Source: Yponomeuta sedellus (Eukaryota > Arthropoda > Insecta > Lepidoptera > Yponomeutidae). Taken from it: a stretch of DNA of 64,000 bases. This document shows, in pieces, positions 52,318-62,950 of the stretch. Both the position numbers and the translations under genes were made by a program. The stretch spans positions 10,432,794 through 10,496,793 of the forward strand of contig OW203748.1 in NCBI GenBank assembly GCA_934045075.1, in the 5' to 3' direction. The first letter of the stretch is position 1. Every line of letters begins with the position of its first letter. The notes under the pieces were generated by a model that worked only from the letters and a program-made list of their open reading frames with translations, ran no database searches and was not told the DNA's origin.

Positions 52318-53287
52318 ATATTTGCAGACGATATACCGATTCTAATAAAGTGCGAAAACTCGTTAGACGCTAAATTAATTATAAATAATACCTTAAATAC
52401 AATAACAAATTGGCTACAAAATCATAACTTAGAAATTAACTATAAAAAAACTAAAACTCTACAATTTCGGCCTTAAAACGGACTGAAATTGGGTATAAAC
52501 TTATCTTTTAATAATATTGAAATAGAAAAGGTAGATACATTTAATTTATTAGGCCTAGTCATTGATACAAATCTTAATTGGAAAACCCATATTGAGCAAA
52601 TAAAAAGAAAATTATCCAAATTTACCTATGCTCTTTTCGAATTAAAATGTAGTACCAATATAGAAACAGCCTTAATAGCATACTACGCCTACGCTTACTC
52701 CTGGTTAAAATATGGTGTAATGTTATGGGGAAATAGTACTAATGCAATTGAAGTGTTTATTATACAAAAGAAATGCATTAGAATTCTAGCTCAAATAACA
52801 AAGTTGCAAACCATACTTCTTAAAATATAAAATTTTAACACTCCCCTCAATCTATATACTTGATATATGTACTTTTGTATACAAAAATCCGCAAATATTT
52901 AAACAAGTTAAAGATATTCACAATATTAATACCCGACATAAAAATAGACTCCTACTCCCTCCTTCGAGACTCAAGATGTTAAACTGTAGCCCATATCACA
53001 TGTCAGTGAAAATTTTCAATAAACTCCCGCTTGAAATAAAAAATGAAAAAAAATGTATTACATTTATAACCAGGTTAAAAACATTCTTAATAGAAAAATG
53101 CTTTTATTCACTGGATGAATTCTTGAATGCTCAGACTTGTACCTAGATGTATAATCTAAATGCTTCGATGTTAGATGTAAGTCTCACCCACTTTGCAATA
53201 TCCGTAAGGGTGACTAAGTAATAAGTACCACAAAATGTATACCAACCTATCTACACTTAGTCTGCAATAAAAGATTGATTGATTGAT
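52318..53287 (+). pseudogene. 5'-truncated Jockey-like LINE with reverse transcriptase C-terminus
   Basis: Starts at the catalytic FADD motif (IFADDIPILIKCENSLDAK) and continues with WLQNHNLEINYKKTKTLQF, a stop, then 52489-52830 with NLLGLVIDTNLNWKTHIEQI and YSWLKYGVMLWGNST. More stops and shifts follow. It ends AATAAAAGATTGATTGATTGAT, the (GATT)n tail. The RT palm/thumb order is kept but the coding is dead. Jockey/CR1-type by motif; 5' truncation is usual for target-primed insertion. Confidence 0.8.
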
Positions 53288-53424
53288 ATGTATTTATTTT
53301 TTAGGTGTCTATGTATATTATTATTTAAATATATGTACAATATATCGTAGGTAATTATAAGTAATTATATTCTCGCACTCCCTTGCTGTTTGTTATCAAT
53401 ATATTTTCGATTTAATTCACTCCA

Positions 53425-53563
53425 TCCAAAGGTTGTCTGGAAGAGATCGCTCTTAGCGATAAGACCGCCAATTGTAAAACATTACTTAGATTTAAGAATC
53501 ATGGTTGTAATATTTTTCTGGTTGTGCAATAAAGTGTTCTCTATCTATCTATCTATCTAATTA
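53425..53563 (+). mobile_element. LINE 3' end with (ATCT)n tail
   Basis: GGTTGTCTGGAAGAGATCGC, then CTTAGCGATAAGACCGCC, then AATAAAGTGTTCTC(TATC)n. The clean reference copy of the end found next to the giant array. Confidence 0.75.
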
Positions 53564-53859
53564 CCTTATTTCCCGACGTTTCGGCAGCGTTACAGTTGCC
53601 GTGGTCTCGGTTAGACTCAAATAATCGCGATTTGACCCGTTTAATATATAACAGTACATATATTAAACTGGTCTAAGCAGTTTGTTTTCCTTCACAGTTA
53701 GCATGTTTTCAAGATGTTTTCATTCACAGTTAGCAGTAGGTACTACTCGCTAACTGTGAAGGAAAACACCGTGAGGAAGCCTGAGTGACAAAGGTGTTCA
53801 AAGAACTCAGCGCTTGAAATTGCCACCCGCGGTGGGCACGCCCGGTAATTCAAATTAAA

Positions 53860-54062
53860 ATCATTTTATTTCAACGTAAATAATTTACATTCGGTTTGCT
53901 GAATGTCAATGTACAATGTAAAATGTAAGCCGCCGCCTTCGGGCCGTATTGTAGTGGAGAAAAAGGCAGCGGAAAAAAAACTCCACTCTGACCATCTTTT
54001 CTCAAATCATCTTAAAACCAAATATATCAGTTGCCATATGTAAACCTAATAAGATTTCATGA
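53860..54062 (-). mobile_element. Retroelement 3' end (family Y), copy 1
   Basis: The - strand runs from TAATGGCAATCATGAAATC to ACGTTGAAATAAAATG. The same sequence, nearly entire, is inserted at 60478-60697. Confidence 0.7.
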
Positions 54063-54347
54063 TTGCCATTAACGACCCTAAATGCCAAAGCATTAGTCAA
54101 ATGTTTCACAATAATAGAGGAAAACATAAGTTCTGCGGCCAGACACACGAACAGCACTCGTTCACGAGCATAACGCAGTGCTCCATTAATTAAGCTCATA
54201 CTCTCTCTCTTCTCTTTAGAAGGCCTGTGCACTAAAGTGGAACTCTTACCGGCTGCATAAAAAAACAAGTGCAATCGGAATTATTCTTCTGTTTCAGGTT
54301 GTAGTTTGTAGGTTTCTAGTCAACAGCCAACGTGCGCAACTAACTTC

Positions 54348-54906
54348 AGTGTGCGCTCGCATCGTCGCGCAGCGGACGTCAGCCCCCGCGCCGGCCGTCG
54401 CCAACCGCGTCTGTGACCATAAACTGCTCCAAATTCAAATCGAAACGACTTTTTTGCGAACTTCCTTGTGCGTTACGCCAACACTCTCGTGCAGAACACG
54501 TTGGGAAAGGACTGCCGGTGGCGGGACTTATTGAATGTGTTTTGTGTCAAATAGTTGCGTGCGCTGGTGAAACTGGACGGGCCTTCGCAAGTAGTGTTTA
54601 GCTGCAAACATTGTGCATTGTTTCTACGTTGGCGTTGCAAATCGATTATCCTACTTTAAATTTTTGATTCAACACGAATTATTGAGCAACCTACACCGTG
54701 GAAGTCTGCGGCGTGGCCGGGTGTCTGAAGATAATAACGCGTATTGAGATACCTGTTTTTGGTTGCAGGAATGCATAGCTATACGTTTCTATAGTTAAGC
54801 GGCGATCGGTTTACGTGTCTCGCCTGTCTCATTGTTTGTTTCGGACGACTACTTGGCTGTTTCGGTCGAAATACGAGATCGCTCAGTCATCACATCACTC
54901 TGCAAG
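54348..54906 (+). promoter_or_regulatory. Putative promoter and 5' leader exon of the tetraspan gene
   Basis: TTCAGTG at 54346-54352 matches the arthropod initiator with A at 54348. GGACGT follows at +27 to +32, a DPE-type hexamer one base off the ideal place. The next 550 bp are GC-rich, repeat-free and without a long frame, and end at a donor-like CAAG/GTAACC (54907). A short intron could end at an AG near 55076, so 5' UTR splicing before the coding exon is likely but unproven. Confidence 0.4.
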
Positions 54907-55087
54907 GTAACCAGAAACACGAGACGGGCCCAGTCGCGCCGGCTGTGAGGACAAACGTGGCACAATCCGTTGCAAAACTGATGTTTACCAACTCCCTAAA
55001 ATTTAAGCAATCTGTCGAATGACATTTTCGCGTGCTCTTCCGATAAATATCCATTAACGATCCGCTCAGGGATCCAATAATAATTTG

Positions 55088-56503
55088 ATGGTACTAAGCC
55101 AACAGCCTGATATACCATTCCCAGTGACAAGAAAGTCAAGGCCAACCATGGAGGAGCTTTACTCAGTGAAAGTAAAGACCAAGCCCGACACGAGGAACCT
55201 GTACCCTTCAGAGAGGCGATACTCAGCCTCGACGGTGTCCGGATTAGCGTGGGTCCACATAGCTTTGGCTGCGACCTCATTCCTCCTCGCCTGCTTAGCC
55301 CTGGTCAACCCAAACGTGCATAGTGACTCCCTAAGAATAGACTTGAACCAGACCGAGCAGAAGACTTTGGAAACCAACGAGTTCTTGAACAACACCGGCG
55401 GAGAGTCAGCTGAATGGAACGACACTGGTGTAATTGTGAATGTGACAGATTTTGCCGAAGGAGTCGGTAAGGACGACGGCTATAGCACGATTTTGGTCCT
55501 GGCGCCGAGCTTGTTGACTTTATTCGCGTTGGCTGCAGGTGTAGCCTCCATTATGGCTTCGGTCAGATGGTATATCGACAGAAACATTACCTGGCTGTTT
55601 GCAATGTCAATTCTAGCCACGTTGTTTTCGCTGGTCTCCTTTGTTATGATCACCGTCTGGTTTGTTTACACCTCCGAAGGAAACGATGATATAACAGAGT
55701 TTTACAAGGACAAGACGCCGTTTCGTGACGTGTTTCTGGTGAAACATACGGACGTGGTCGAGAGGAACGGGTCCCACTTGATTATCGCGTTGAATCCTGC
55801 GGGCGAAGACGCTCCCCGCGCACAGATGTTCACGAAACGCGTTCTGTCTATAAATATTCTGATAGCGTGTTTCCTAGAGTTTCTCTGGTCACTGCTGAGC
55901 GTCAAAATATCCTACAAAGGCATGACAAGCAATTACAAAGACGACGGCGTCGATAAGCGTGGGAACTGTATATCAGTTGTCACAACAGTCAAGGGTAACA
56001 ATACACGGCGACTACCAAGAAACATGAAGCTGATTCCGCCTAAGCCGGACTTAATAGACCATTATCCGAGCAAAAAGATTAAGAGGATATACTTGGGGAA
56101 CGGCGACGACGAGTTCTACCTGAAGAACGAAGCTAACAACGCCAAAAACACGAAACAGAACACGGAGACCAGCTCGGAGTTCTACAAGGAACGCATGATG
56201 AACTTCCTGAACCGATGCGCATCCTTAGAAGGCGTCTCGAACCCGGAAATCAGCCCCAGTGTCGCCGAATCCACTCTGAACCCCATACAGGAGGTCGTGA
56301 ACGTGGAAATCAACAGGAGCAGCCCGGATATCAATGACCACAACGGGATAACGCACGTCTCCTGGGGCGACACGCCCGAGCGTACCATCTACAATCAGAA
56401 CACGCTGAATTTCGACGACATTTTCAAATTTTGCGGAAGTAAACACCATGATGGCGTCATGGAAAGCGAAGTGAAACTGCGAAAGGAAAATGCTTCTGAT
56501 TAG
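55088..56503 (+). CDS. Four-pass (tetraspan) membrane protein with long cytoplasmic tail
   Basis: 471 residues from ATG 55088. ATG 55148 (CCAACCATGG, residue 21) has a better context and would give 451. Hydrophobic segments at residues about 51-75, 134-159, 167-196 and 251-274 predict inside termini. The first outer loop (76-133) has N-x-T sites near 87, 101, 111 and 118; the second (197-250) has one at 227. The tail of about 195 residues is polar and charged (KKIKRIYLGNGDDEFYL). There is no signal peptide and no intron in the coding part. The N-terminal block NLYPSERRYSASTVSGLAWV looks strongly constrained. The architecture recalls claudin/TMEM-type tetraspans, but I cannot assign a named family. 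No clear AATAAA before the repeat copy at 56788. Confidence 0.88.
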   Translation: MVLSQQPDIPFPVTRKSRPTMEELYSVKVKTKPDTRNLYPSERRYSASTVSGLAWVHIALAATSFLLACLALVNPNVHSDSLRIDLNQTEQKTLETNEFLNNTGGESAEWNDTGVIVNVTDFAEGVGKDDGYSTILVLAPSLLTLFALAAGVASIMASVRWYIDRNITWLFAMSILATLFSLVSFVMITVWFVYTSEGNDDITEFYKDKTPFRDVFLVKHTDVVERNGSHLIIALNPAGEDAPRAQMFTKRVLSINILIACFLEFLWSLLSVKISYKGMTSNYKDDGVDKRGNCISVVTTVKGNNTRRLPRNMKLIPPKPDLIDHYPSKKIKRIYLGNGDDEFYLKNEANNAKNTKQNTETSSEFYKERMMNFLNRCASLEGVSNPEISPSVAESTLNPIQEVVNVEINRSSPDINDHNGITHVSWGDTPERTIYNQNTLNFDDIFKFCGSKHHDGVMESEVKLRKENASD

Positions 56504-56787
56504 ATCTAAGTGCGCGGACACGGCCGGGGTGATTGCAAGACAATGTTATTCAGTGTATAGCCGTTTTTACTAGCGTTAAGTTATTTTAAACTGCGTCGTA
56601 AAATTGAGCTAATTGTGTCCAGTACTCTCGAAACGCAATAATATTATTTGTTGTGTTTTTACATCTTCTTAGCGTGTCGATAAACGTCGTGGTGAAAGGA
56701 TTTGCAAATCAGCGTTCGGGACTAGATGATTGTTGCTCAGGGTGCGCCAGAAATACCTAAGTCTTAGAGTATAAAGTACTACGTTAT

Positions 56788-57110
56788 CTACCCTTGTATG
56801 TCTCCACTGCTAGAACACTGGTCTCTTCCTGCATCGGTCCGGGTTGGTGGAGGATTGTAAGACAGTGGCGGGCCTTCCTGTCAGAAGTTATGAAACCGCC
56901 CATAAGGCCTCTGACATGGCTTAACGACTGCCATTATATGACAGCCGGCGCCAACGGCTTAACGTGCCTTGCGAAGCACGGAAGCGCTCGGAAAAATGCC
57001 ACTAGCGGTAGTCACGGGACGGTCACCCATCCTGTACCTGACCCCGCCTGTTGTTGCTTAACTCAAGTGATTGATTCCAATGACTCGGTTCGCCTAGGCT
57101 ACAAGCGATT
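56788..57110 (+). mobile_element. Family X, copy 12
   Basis: Has the best-preserved 3' part (CGGCTTAACGTGCCTTGCG to AGTGATTGATTCCAATGACTC) but lacks about 50 bp after CTGCATCG. Lies in the 3' flank of the tetraspan gene. Confidence 0.75.
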
Positions 57111-57270
57111 TGTATAAAGTACTACGAATAAAATACAAATAATCATTATTTCTCCATCCTTAAATAAGTTACAAATAGCAGTGGTACAATAGAAGTGATT
57201 TGTGGACAGACTGATAGATCAAAATACTGTATCTTCCGGTGCCAGGCCACCCATAAAACTAGTACAATAA

Positions 57271-57622
57271 GGCTGGGCGCATGCTGAGACGCAGGCGATG
57301 CAGCACAGACAGGCAGGGCAGTTGGCCTCCACCGCATGCTGCGACGTAAACTGTTCGCTCCATTCCTTGGCAATTCTCACCCATAATAACTCTTTCAATG
57401 TCTTATTTGAATAGTCTGGATGATTTGTATCGTACACACAAGGTTCATAGCAAACTATTTCAATTAAATGTTCTGTCATTGCAACTAAATTGTAAGTAAA
57501 CACGCCTCGACGTGCATGCGTCGTGCAGAAATCTGTGCCGGCTGCCGGCACTACAACGAGACGCAGAGCAGGGCAGGCACATGTCTGTGCTGCGTCGCCT
57601 AAGTCTCAGCATGCGTCCAGCC
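57271..57622. mobile_element. PIF/Harbinger-like non-autonomous element with TAA target duplication
   Basis: 40-bp terminal inverted repeats (GGCTGGGCGCATGCTGAGAC and, at the other end, its reverse complement with A for the seventh base), 36 of 40 matching. They are flanked by TAA on both sides (57268-57270 and 57623-57625). A TWA target duplication is the signature of PIF/Harbinger elements. 352 bp, so far shorter than an autonomous copy; it keeps one exon of the accessory MADF protein. Confidence 0.8.
57350..57479 (-). pseudogene. MADF-domain fragment inside the PIF/Harbinger-like element
   Basis: Opens MTEHLIEIVCYEPCVYDTNH, then PDYSNKTLKELLWVRIAKEW. It matches the first half of the MADF DNA-binding domain (LIELV..P.LWD..HPDYKN...W..IA). 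After SEQFTSQ the reading runs into the terminal repeat. The accessory protein of Harbinger elements often carries a Myb/MADF domain, which agrees with the host element. Truncated, not expected to be functional. Confidence 0.7.
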
Positions 57623-57739
57623 TAAAGTACTGTATTTCAATTCTAAGTCAGCTTAAATAACGAAAGACCGAGAATATCGAGGAATAAATAGAATGTACAA
57701 AAATGATATTCATTTTATCGCACTAACCCGTGCTTGAGG

Positions 57740-57912
57740 ACCTTTTTAAAACCCTATTTAGAGGCTGAAAATTCCGCCCATTCCGGACTCGAACCCATTA
57801 ATGGGCACTTGCCCATTAGCTCAGTTGGGAGAGCGCTGGTACGGTTAGCCAGAGCTCGCGCCTTCGAGTCCCGGCATGGGCGTACATTTTAGCCTCTAAA
57901 TAGGTTGTAAAA
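57740..57912. mobile_element. tRNA-like SINE pair, head to head
   Basis: A - strand partial copy (AACCCTATTTAGAGGC ... TTCCGGACTCGAACCC) meets a + strand full head (GCCCATTAGCTCAGTTGGG ... CTTCGAGTCCCGGCATGGG), ending TTTAGCCTCTAAATAGG. Both outer ends are therefore the same tail in inverted form. Confidence 0.7.
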
Positions 57913-57990
57913 ATTTAAAAATAGAAAAAGTTATGATAAGTACCTACTATGCTACTATCACAGGTTCACCTCTCTTCTCTCTTTTCTTCA

Positions 57991-58374
57991 GGCTATATTA
58001 TGTAGTCCACTGCTGGACATAGCCCTCCCCTAATGAGCGCCATAGCGCCATGTCTTCAGCTTGCCGCATCCAGCATCTTCTTCGTCTTCAGGCTATATTA
58101 TGTAGTCCACTGCTGGACATAGCCCTCCCCTAATGAGCGCCATAGCGCCCTGTCTTCAGCTTGCCGCATCCAGCATCTTCTTCGTCTTCAGGCTATATTA
58201 TGTAGTCCACTGCTGGACATAGCCCTCCCCTAATGAGCGCCATAGCGTCCTGTCTTCAGCTTGCCGCATCCAGCATCTTCTTCGTCTTCAGGCTATATTA
58301 TGTAGTCCACTGCTGGACATAGCCCTCCTCTAATGAGCGCCATAGCGTCCTGTCTTCAGCTTGCCGCATCCAGG
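57991..58374 (-). repeat. Four-copy 100-bp tandem array from a LINE ORF2 end
   Basis: Units start at 57991, 58091, 58191 and 58291 (last one about 84 bp). The - strand of each unit is the RTE-like ORF2 C-terminal block (GGATGCGGCAAGCTGAAGAC...GTCCAGCAGTGGACTAC). The array is bracketed by CAGGTTCACCT at 57961-57971 and 58371-58381. Confidence 0.9.
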
Positions 58375-59229
58375 TTCACCTACTATTTATATACTCAGCC
58401 CTACGATTGTGTACGTATTCTTTACACTAAGACCTAGGTACGGGCGCACAGTTGGTCATTCGGCGAGGCTTCTTTTAAAAGCACCCCACACGTACGCAGA
58501 AAAGCCCATGAACTACCTATCAAAGTTAATTTTGCGATATTGCGCTTCGGTTGAATGGATTTATTTACCCAGCGAACTTCGTCGACTAACAGTCGATTCT
58601 TTAGTTTTTTAAAATATTTCTCTCCGTAAGAACTATCCTCGTACTTCAAGGAATAATCTAAAAAAAGAATTAGCGAAATCGGTTCAGCTGCTTTCGAGAT
58701 TTGCGCTTACCAATACATCCGGCGATTAATTTTTATATTATGGATAGAGTAGCAGTCCCGGTGAACTTCGTAATTCTTGTTACCATGGCAACGCAATAAA
58801 TAACTACCTTATAGTTTGGCTTGAAAACAGGGTACCAATACAATAAAATATTATCCCACGGGAACGAATTACCGTGATATGAAGTATCCTGTGTCTCAAT
58901 TCAGGTCTTTGTCTATTTGTATGCCAAGTTTCATTTTACTCCGTCGTTATTGCGTGGGAGGTGCAGGGCCCAAAAAATCCATCCCATAAACTGTAGTGTG
59001 AACTTGCTTAGTTACTCACGAAGTAACTTATTCTTCTCCACTTATATTCTCCATTCGCAATCAATTTGGTCCCATTAATTTGACGACTTAATTCATCGGC
59101 CCCATGTTCTACATTTCGTCCACATTACACACACGTCCTGAGCGATTCTAATAGTAGTTATCAACCCTTGCGAAAAAACTCGCACTAAGCACTCTGGACT
59201 TTTTTCACACTATCGAATAGCCTGGCGTT

Positions 59230-59488
59230 CAGTTCCAGGGGGCTGATTCTCGCCCATGCGAATTGAAAGCGTAGACGCAAAATACTCAAGGGTTAGACAT
59301 TTGTCGAATAAAAATAAGATAATTCGACAGAGTCATTAGACATTTATTTTCTCATTCGAAATCAATGTAGAATGGCGTTCAGAATACAGATTTTGGGTAT
59401 CGCTCGACTTTTTACGTATAATTCCAAGTCAAAACCCTTAAAAGTCGTATACGACTTATTTGCTAATGAAGTGATAATTGGCACCCTG
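59230..59488 (-). mobile_element. MITE family 2, copy 3
   Basis: GGGGCTGATTCTCGCCCATG ... CTAATGAAGTGATAATTGGC, inverted relative to the other two copies. Confidence 0.6.
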
Positions 59489-59717
59489 CAGTGAAATTGG
59501 CTGCAAGTCACTTTCTAACGCTCCGTTTCACGGTTAAGCAACTCAGGAGTGTAACTTGCAAATGCGTGCATCGGTCGCTGTTGGCACATCATATAATCTT
59601 CTGCGTCATATAATACAGCGAACCTTACCCCCTGTTCCTCACATAGTACCTAAAAATTTGTTCAATGTCTGCAACATATCTGTTAAAAGTAAAAAAAAAG
59701 TTGAGTTACATAGTTAT

Positions 59718-59998
59718 CAACCCTTGTATGCCCCCACTGCTGGGGCGCGGGTCTCTTCCTGCATCGCAGGAAGGTTAGGCCATACTCCACCACGGGGGCC
59801 AAGTCCGGGTTGGTGGAGGATTGTAAGACAGTGGCGGGCCTTACTGTCAAAAGTTTTCAAGCCGCCCATAAGGCCTCTGACATGGCTTAACGACTGCCAT
59901 TATATGACAGCCGGCACCAACGGCTTAACGTGCCTTGCGGAGCACGGAAGCGCTCGGAAAAATCCCACTAGCGGTAGTCACGGGACGTCACCATCATT
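59718..59998 (+). mobile_element. Family X, copy 13
   Basis: Almost complete: GTTATCAACCCTTGTATGC to AGCGGTAGTCACGGGACG. Confidence 0.8.
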
Positions 59999-60329
59999 GG
60001 CCTTCCTACGAAAAATGATTTAAACAGTAGCCGTGTCAGTTATTTGCTTTTGGCACTTGCTATTGATCCTTTATTCGGGCGCGGATTCGCTGTCACACTA
60101 TTTTGTCACACCAGTGTGACACAGAATATTATTTTTCTTCACATTCACACTATAATGGTGTGACCCGCTGTGACTAGCAATAACCAATATTATCGTTAAG
60201 ACTAAGCGTCATACTATGTACTCGTAAGAATAAACAAATAATACTTCAAAGAAACAAATTATTTTTCACTATACTTTCATACTGACATAAGGAAACAATT
60301 GAGTTATACAAGGAAACGGTCGGTTTTCG

Positions 60330-60723
60330 CCGAAAGCGCACGAGTGTAACACTACTTCCTGCTCTGTATAAAACTTTTCTTCACTATTTCGAAAAGTTAT
60401 GTGAAATTAAGTGTCATATTAGTTCCGATATTTCTATAACACGAACATATCCGATTCTATCCGATAGTAGCCGAGGTATGGCAACGGCAATCATGAAATC
60501 TTATTAGGTTTACGTATGGCAACTGATGTATTTGGTATGAGATTATTTGAGAAAAGATGGTCAGAGTGGTTTTTTTTTCCGCTGCCTTTTTCTCCACTAC
60601 AATACGGCCCGAAGGCGGCGGCTTACATTTTACATTGTACATTGACATTCAGCAAACAGAATGTAAATTCTTTACGTTGAAATAAATTGATTTGAATTTG
60701 TATATTCTAAAAGCTTACAGACT
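60330..60723. mobile_element. MITE family 1, copy 3, interrupted
   Basis: GGTCGGTTTTCGCCGAAAGC to GTAGCCGAGGTA at about 60478, then resumption with TATATTCTAAAAGCTTACAGAC to 60723. The left terminal repeat is missing. Confidence 0.75.
60478..60697 (+). mobile_element. Retroelement 3' end (family Y), copy 2, inside a MITE
   Basis: TGGCAACGGCAATCATGAAA ... ACGTTGAAATAAATTGATTTG. Same sequence as 53860-54062 in the other orientation. Inserted in the GAGGTATATTC stretch of the MITE terminal repeat. Confidence 0.75.
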
Positions 60724-61149
60724 GTAATGAGGTTGAAATAATAGTTATCCTTGCCGTCAAAATACGGTAGTGTGACTGAGGAAAAAAATCGTCTGTGTCA
60801 CACTGGTGTGGCAAAATAGTGTGAGAGCGAGTCAAAACCCCTTGATTCTAGACTGCAAAGTATCTTAACTAGCATGCGATTCCCAGATCTAGCAAATATA
60901 CAGAAGAAATATCATAAGAGTTCGATAAAAAAGAACACTCTGACACGAGATTTTTATGTACTAGACTTTAACCCACTGGAACCTTACCGGGAAATCATGA
61001 AAGTATCCTATGTCTCAATTCAGATCTTTGTCTATCCGTACGCCAAGTTCCATGTAAATCCATTCAACCGTTATTGCGTGATTGAATAACGTTCATCTAA
61101 CATCTGAGCGAAATTTCATATTTATAATATTAGTAAGATTATCTAGTGT

Positions 61150-61380
61150 TAATTATTTTCGGAAATTCCTGACTAAGAATGTGATAAATTGCCTACTTTT
61201 TAAGCATAATTTCGTGACAATTTTTATACCAATATCTAGGCTAAGACTTACTTTTGACAGTTGTTTTGTCACAGATTTTAGTTAATATTTTTTCTATGAT
61301 AATTACTTAAGATAAAATTAAAGACATTTAATACAATGGCAGATTTTTATTTAATCCCGTAAATATTGCAGAAGTAATAG
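61150..61380. other. AT-rich spacer
   Basis: Nothing recognised beyond the Helitron-like edge at about 61145. Confidence 0.4.
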
Positions 61381-61384
61381 TAAG

Positions 61385-61565
61385 CGGGAGGTGGGCAGCA
61401 GCGCCCCCTGCAGTACAATTCCATTAAACTGCGATCCCCAACCCGCATGCCCAGCGTGGGGATTATGGGCATTACCCCCCAATGATGGCACAACCTTGCG
61501 CTATGGGGCTCATTAGGGGAGGGCTATGTCCAGCAGTGGACTAATATAGACTGAAGAGGAATAGT
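61385..61565 (+). pseudogene. RTE-like LINE 3' region
   Basis: GGGCAGCAGCGCCCCCTGC ... GCGCTATGGGGCTCATTAGG ... GTCCAGCAGTGGACTAATAT; matches 22140-22320. Confidence 0.6.
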
Positions 61566-62095
61566 AAGTGGAGTAAGCCTTTTAAGTTAGCCTTTTAGTA
61601 TTAAATAGGTATAAGTAACAGTGTCTAAACTAATTGTATTAAAAATACATGACACTCTTATTCTGTTTTAGTGCATAAAAATAATTAAGTACTTATTTTT
61701 CCTATACGTAAGCTACTTATGTATAAAATTGCAGTGCCCTTACAGGGCTCATGTTGCGCGCTATTATACCTATATGTTAAGACCTATTCTGTACCACATG
61801 AAGCAATAAACGAACTTGAACTTGTAAAAGTCCTAAATAATTGGACGTGTTGTAAATTTAAATAAATTCCAGCTTGACAAAAAAGTATCAATTTTTATTT
61901 GGCAAATAAACTTACAAAAATCCAAGGAAAACGAACATTTTTGTACAAATGTATTCTTAATTTTAATATCTATAAAAAACATAACTTATCCTACAGAAAC
62001 ATGTAAAAAGGTGGTAATTCCAAAAATAATTAACTGTATGTAATTAATGATCAATGCTTATTACATAGTTAAACTACCATAACTAGGTACCTATT
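61566..62095. other. AT-rich spacer without recognised gene
   Basis: AAGCAATAAACGAACTTGAACTTG near 61800 is probably a retroelement 3' end. No exon supported. Confidence 0.4.
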
Positions 62096-62097
62096 AT

Positions 62098-62290
62098 ATT
62101 CTTTTTAATGCACTAACCCGTGCTAAGGACAATTTTTACAGAGAGTATTGTAAAGAGGTTCGAAATTTTACTGATGCCGGTTAGTCGCCCATTAGCTCAG
62201 TTGGGAGAACGCTGGCACGGATAGCCAGAAGTCGCGGGTCCGAATCCCGGCATGGGGGAATTTTAAGCCTCTAAATAGATTTTTAGGTAC
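62098..62290 (+). mobile_element. tRNA-like SINE, longest copy
   Basis: 5' extension with TGCACTAACCCGTGCTAAGG, head GCCCATTAGCTCAGTTGGG and GGGTCCGAATCCCGGC, tail AAGCCTCTAAATAG. The degenerate anticodon loop (ACGGATA, no U33) excludes a tRNA gene. Confidence 0.75.
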
Positions 62291-62435
62291 CTATTTTCGA
62301 TAAATGCTTGGCCTTCACAGTAGCCAGATCAAAAACACTTCTTCACCCAAAATGAAGTCCTATAAAACACGCCTCCTTTGAGACGTTACTCGGTAACGCC
62401 ACCAGTGGAATAAAAACCATGTTGTGTAGTGGTTA

Positions 62436-62572
62436 TCAGCTCTTGTATATCCCCACTGCTGGGGCACGGGTCTCTTCCTGCATCGCAGGGCGGTTAAGCC
62501 ATACTCCACCACGGCCCATACCTCCAGCCCGGGTTGGTGGAGGATTGTAAGACAGTGGCGGGCCTTACCTAA
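62436..62572 (+). mobile_element. Family X, copy 14 (truncated)
   Basis: TTATCAGCTCTTGTATATCC to GACAGTGGCGGGCCTTAC with an inserted CATACCTCCAGCC. Confidence 0.7.
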
Positions 62573-62950
62573 AGAGACCCCGATATTTAATCGACTGAAA
62601 CTCGGGTGTATTTACGTTAAGATCACTTTCATGTAAGTCCAATAATCAATGTCCACTGGTTCTGGCTGACAGATGTTTGTTTACAACCGAAAGATGCTTT
62701 CAACATGGCGGATAGCGTTGTAACCGTTCCGAATTAAAAGCGGTGAATATTTATTTAATTTGCGAATTTTGCAGCCATCCTACATACTTAGCAAAGTCAA
62801 TATATTTCAGTTTCTTAAGTTAAATACTACAGGAAATATTTATTTATCGCGTCAAATTTGATACGAGTCAAGTAGCGGATTGATGAAGGCACATTGCGTC
62901 ATTTTTGCAACTCACGGCCTTATTATTAGTCATCGATAGGAGCTAAATCA

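Larger units (their letters stand above)
60090..60833. mobile_element. Inverted-repeat element containing nested insertions
   Basis: About 35-bp terminal inverted repeats (TGTCACACTATTTTGTCACA / TGTGGCAAAATAGTGTGA), about 92% matching. The inside carries a left-truncated MITE family 1 copy, itself split by a retroelement end. Confidence 0.65.

Noticed and set aside
52489..52830. A 113-codon host gene
   Set aside because: It is the middle of a Jockey-like reverse transcriptase with stops on both sides and a (GATT)n tail.
57219..57551. A functional MADF gene on the - strand
   Set aside because: Only half a MADF domain, immediately read into the terminal repeat of a 352-bp transposon-like element.
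62184..62260. tRNA genes at 23545, 39200, 57793, 62184
   Set aside because: Box A and B are present but the acceptor stem is short, U33 is missing in the anticodon loop, and all share a SINE tail.
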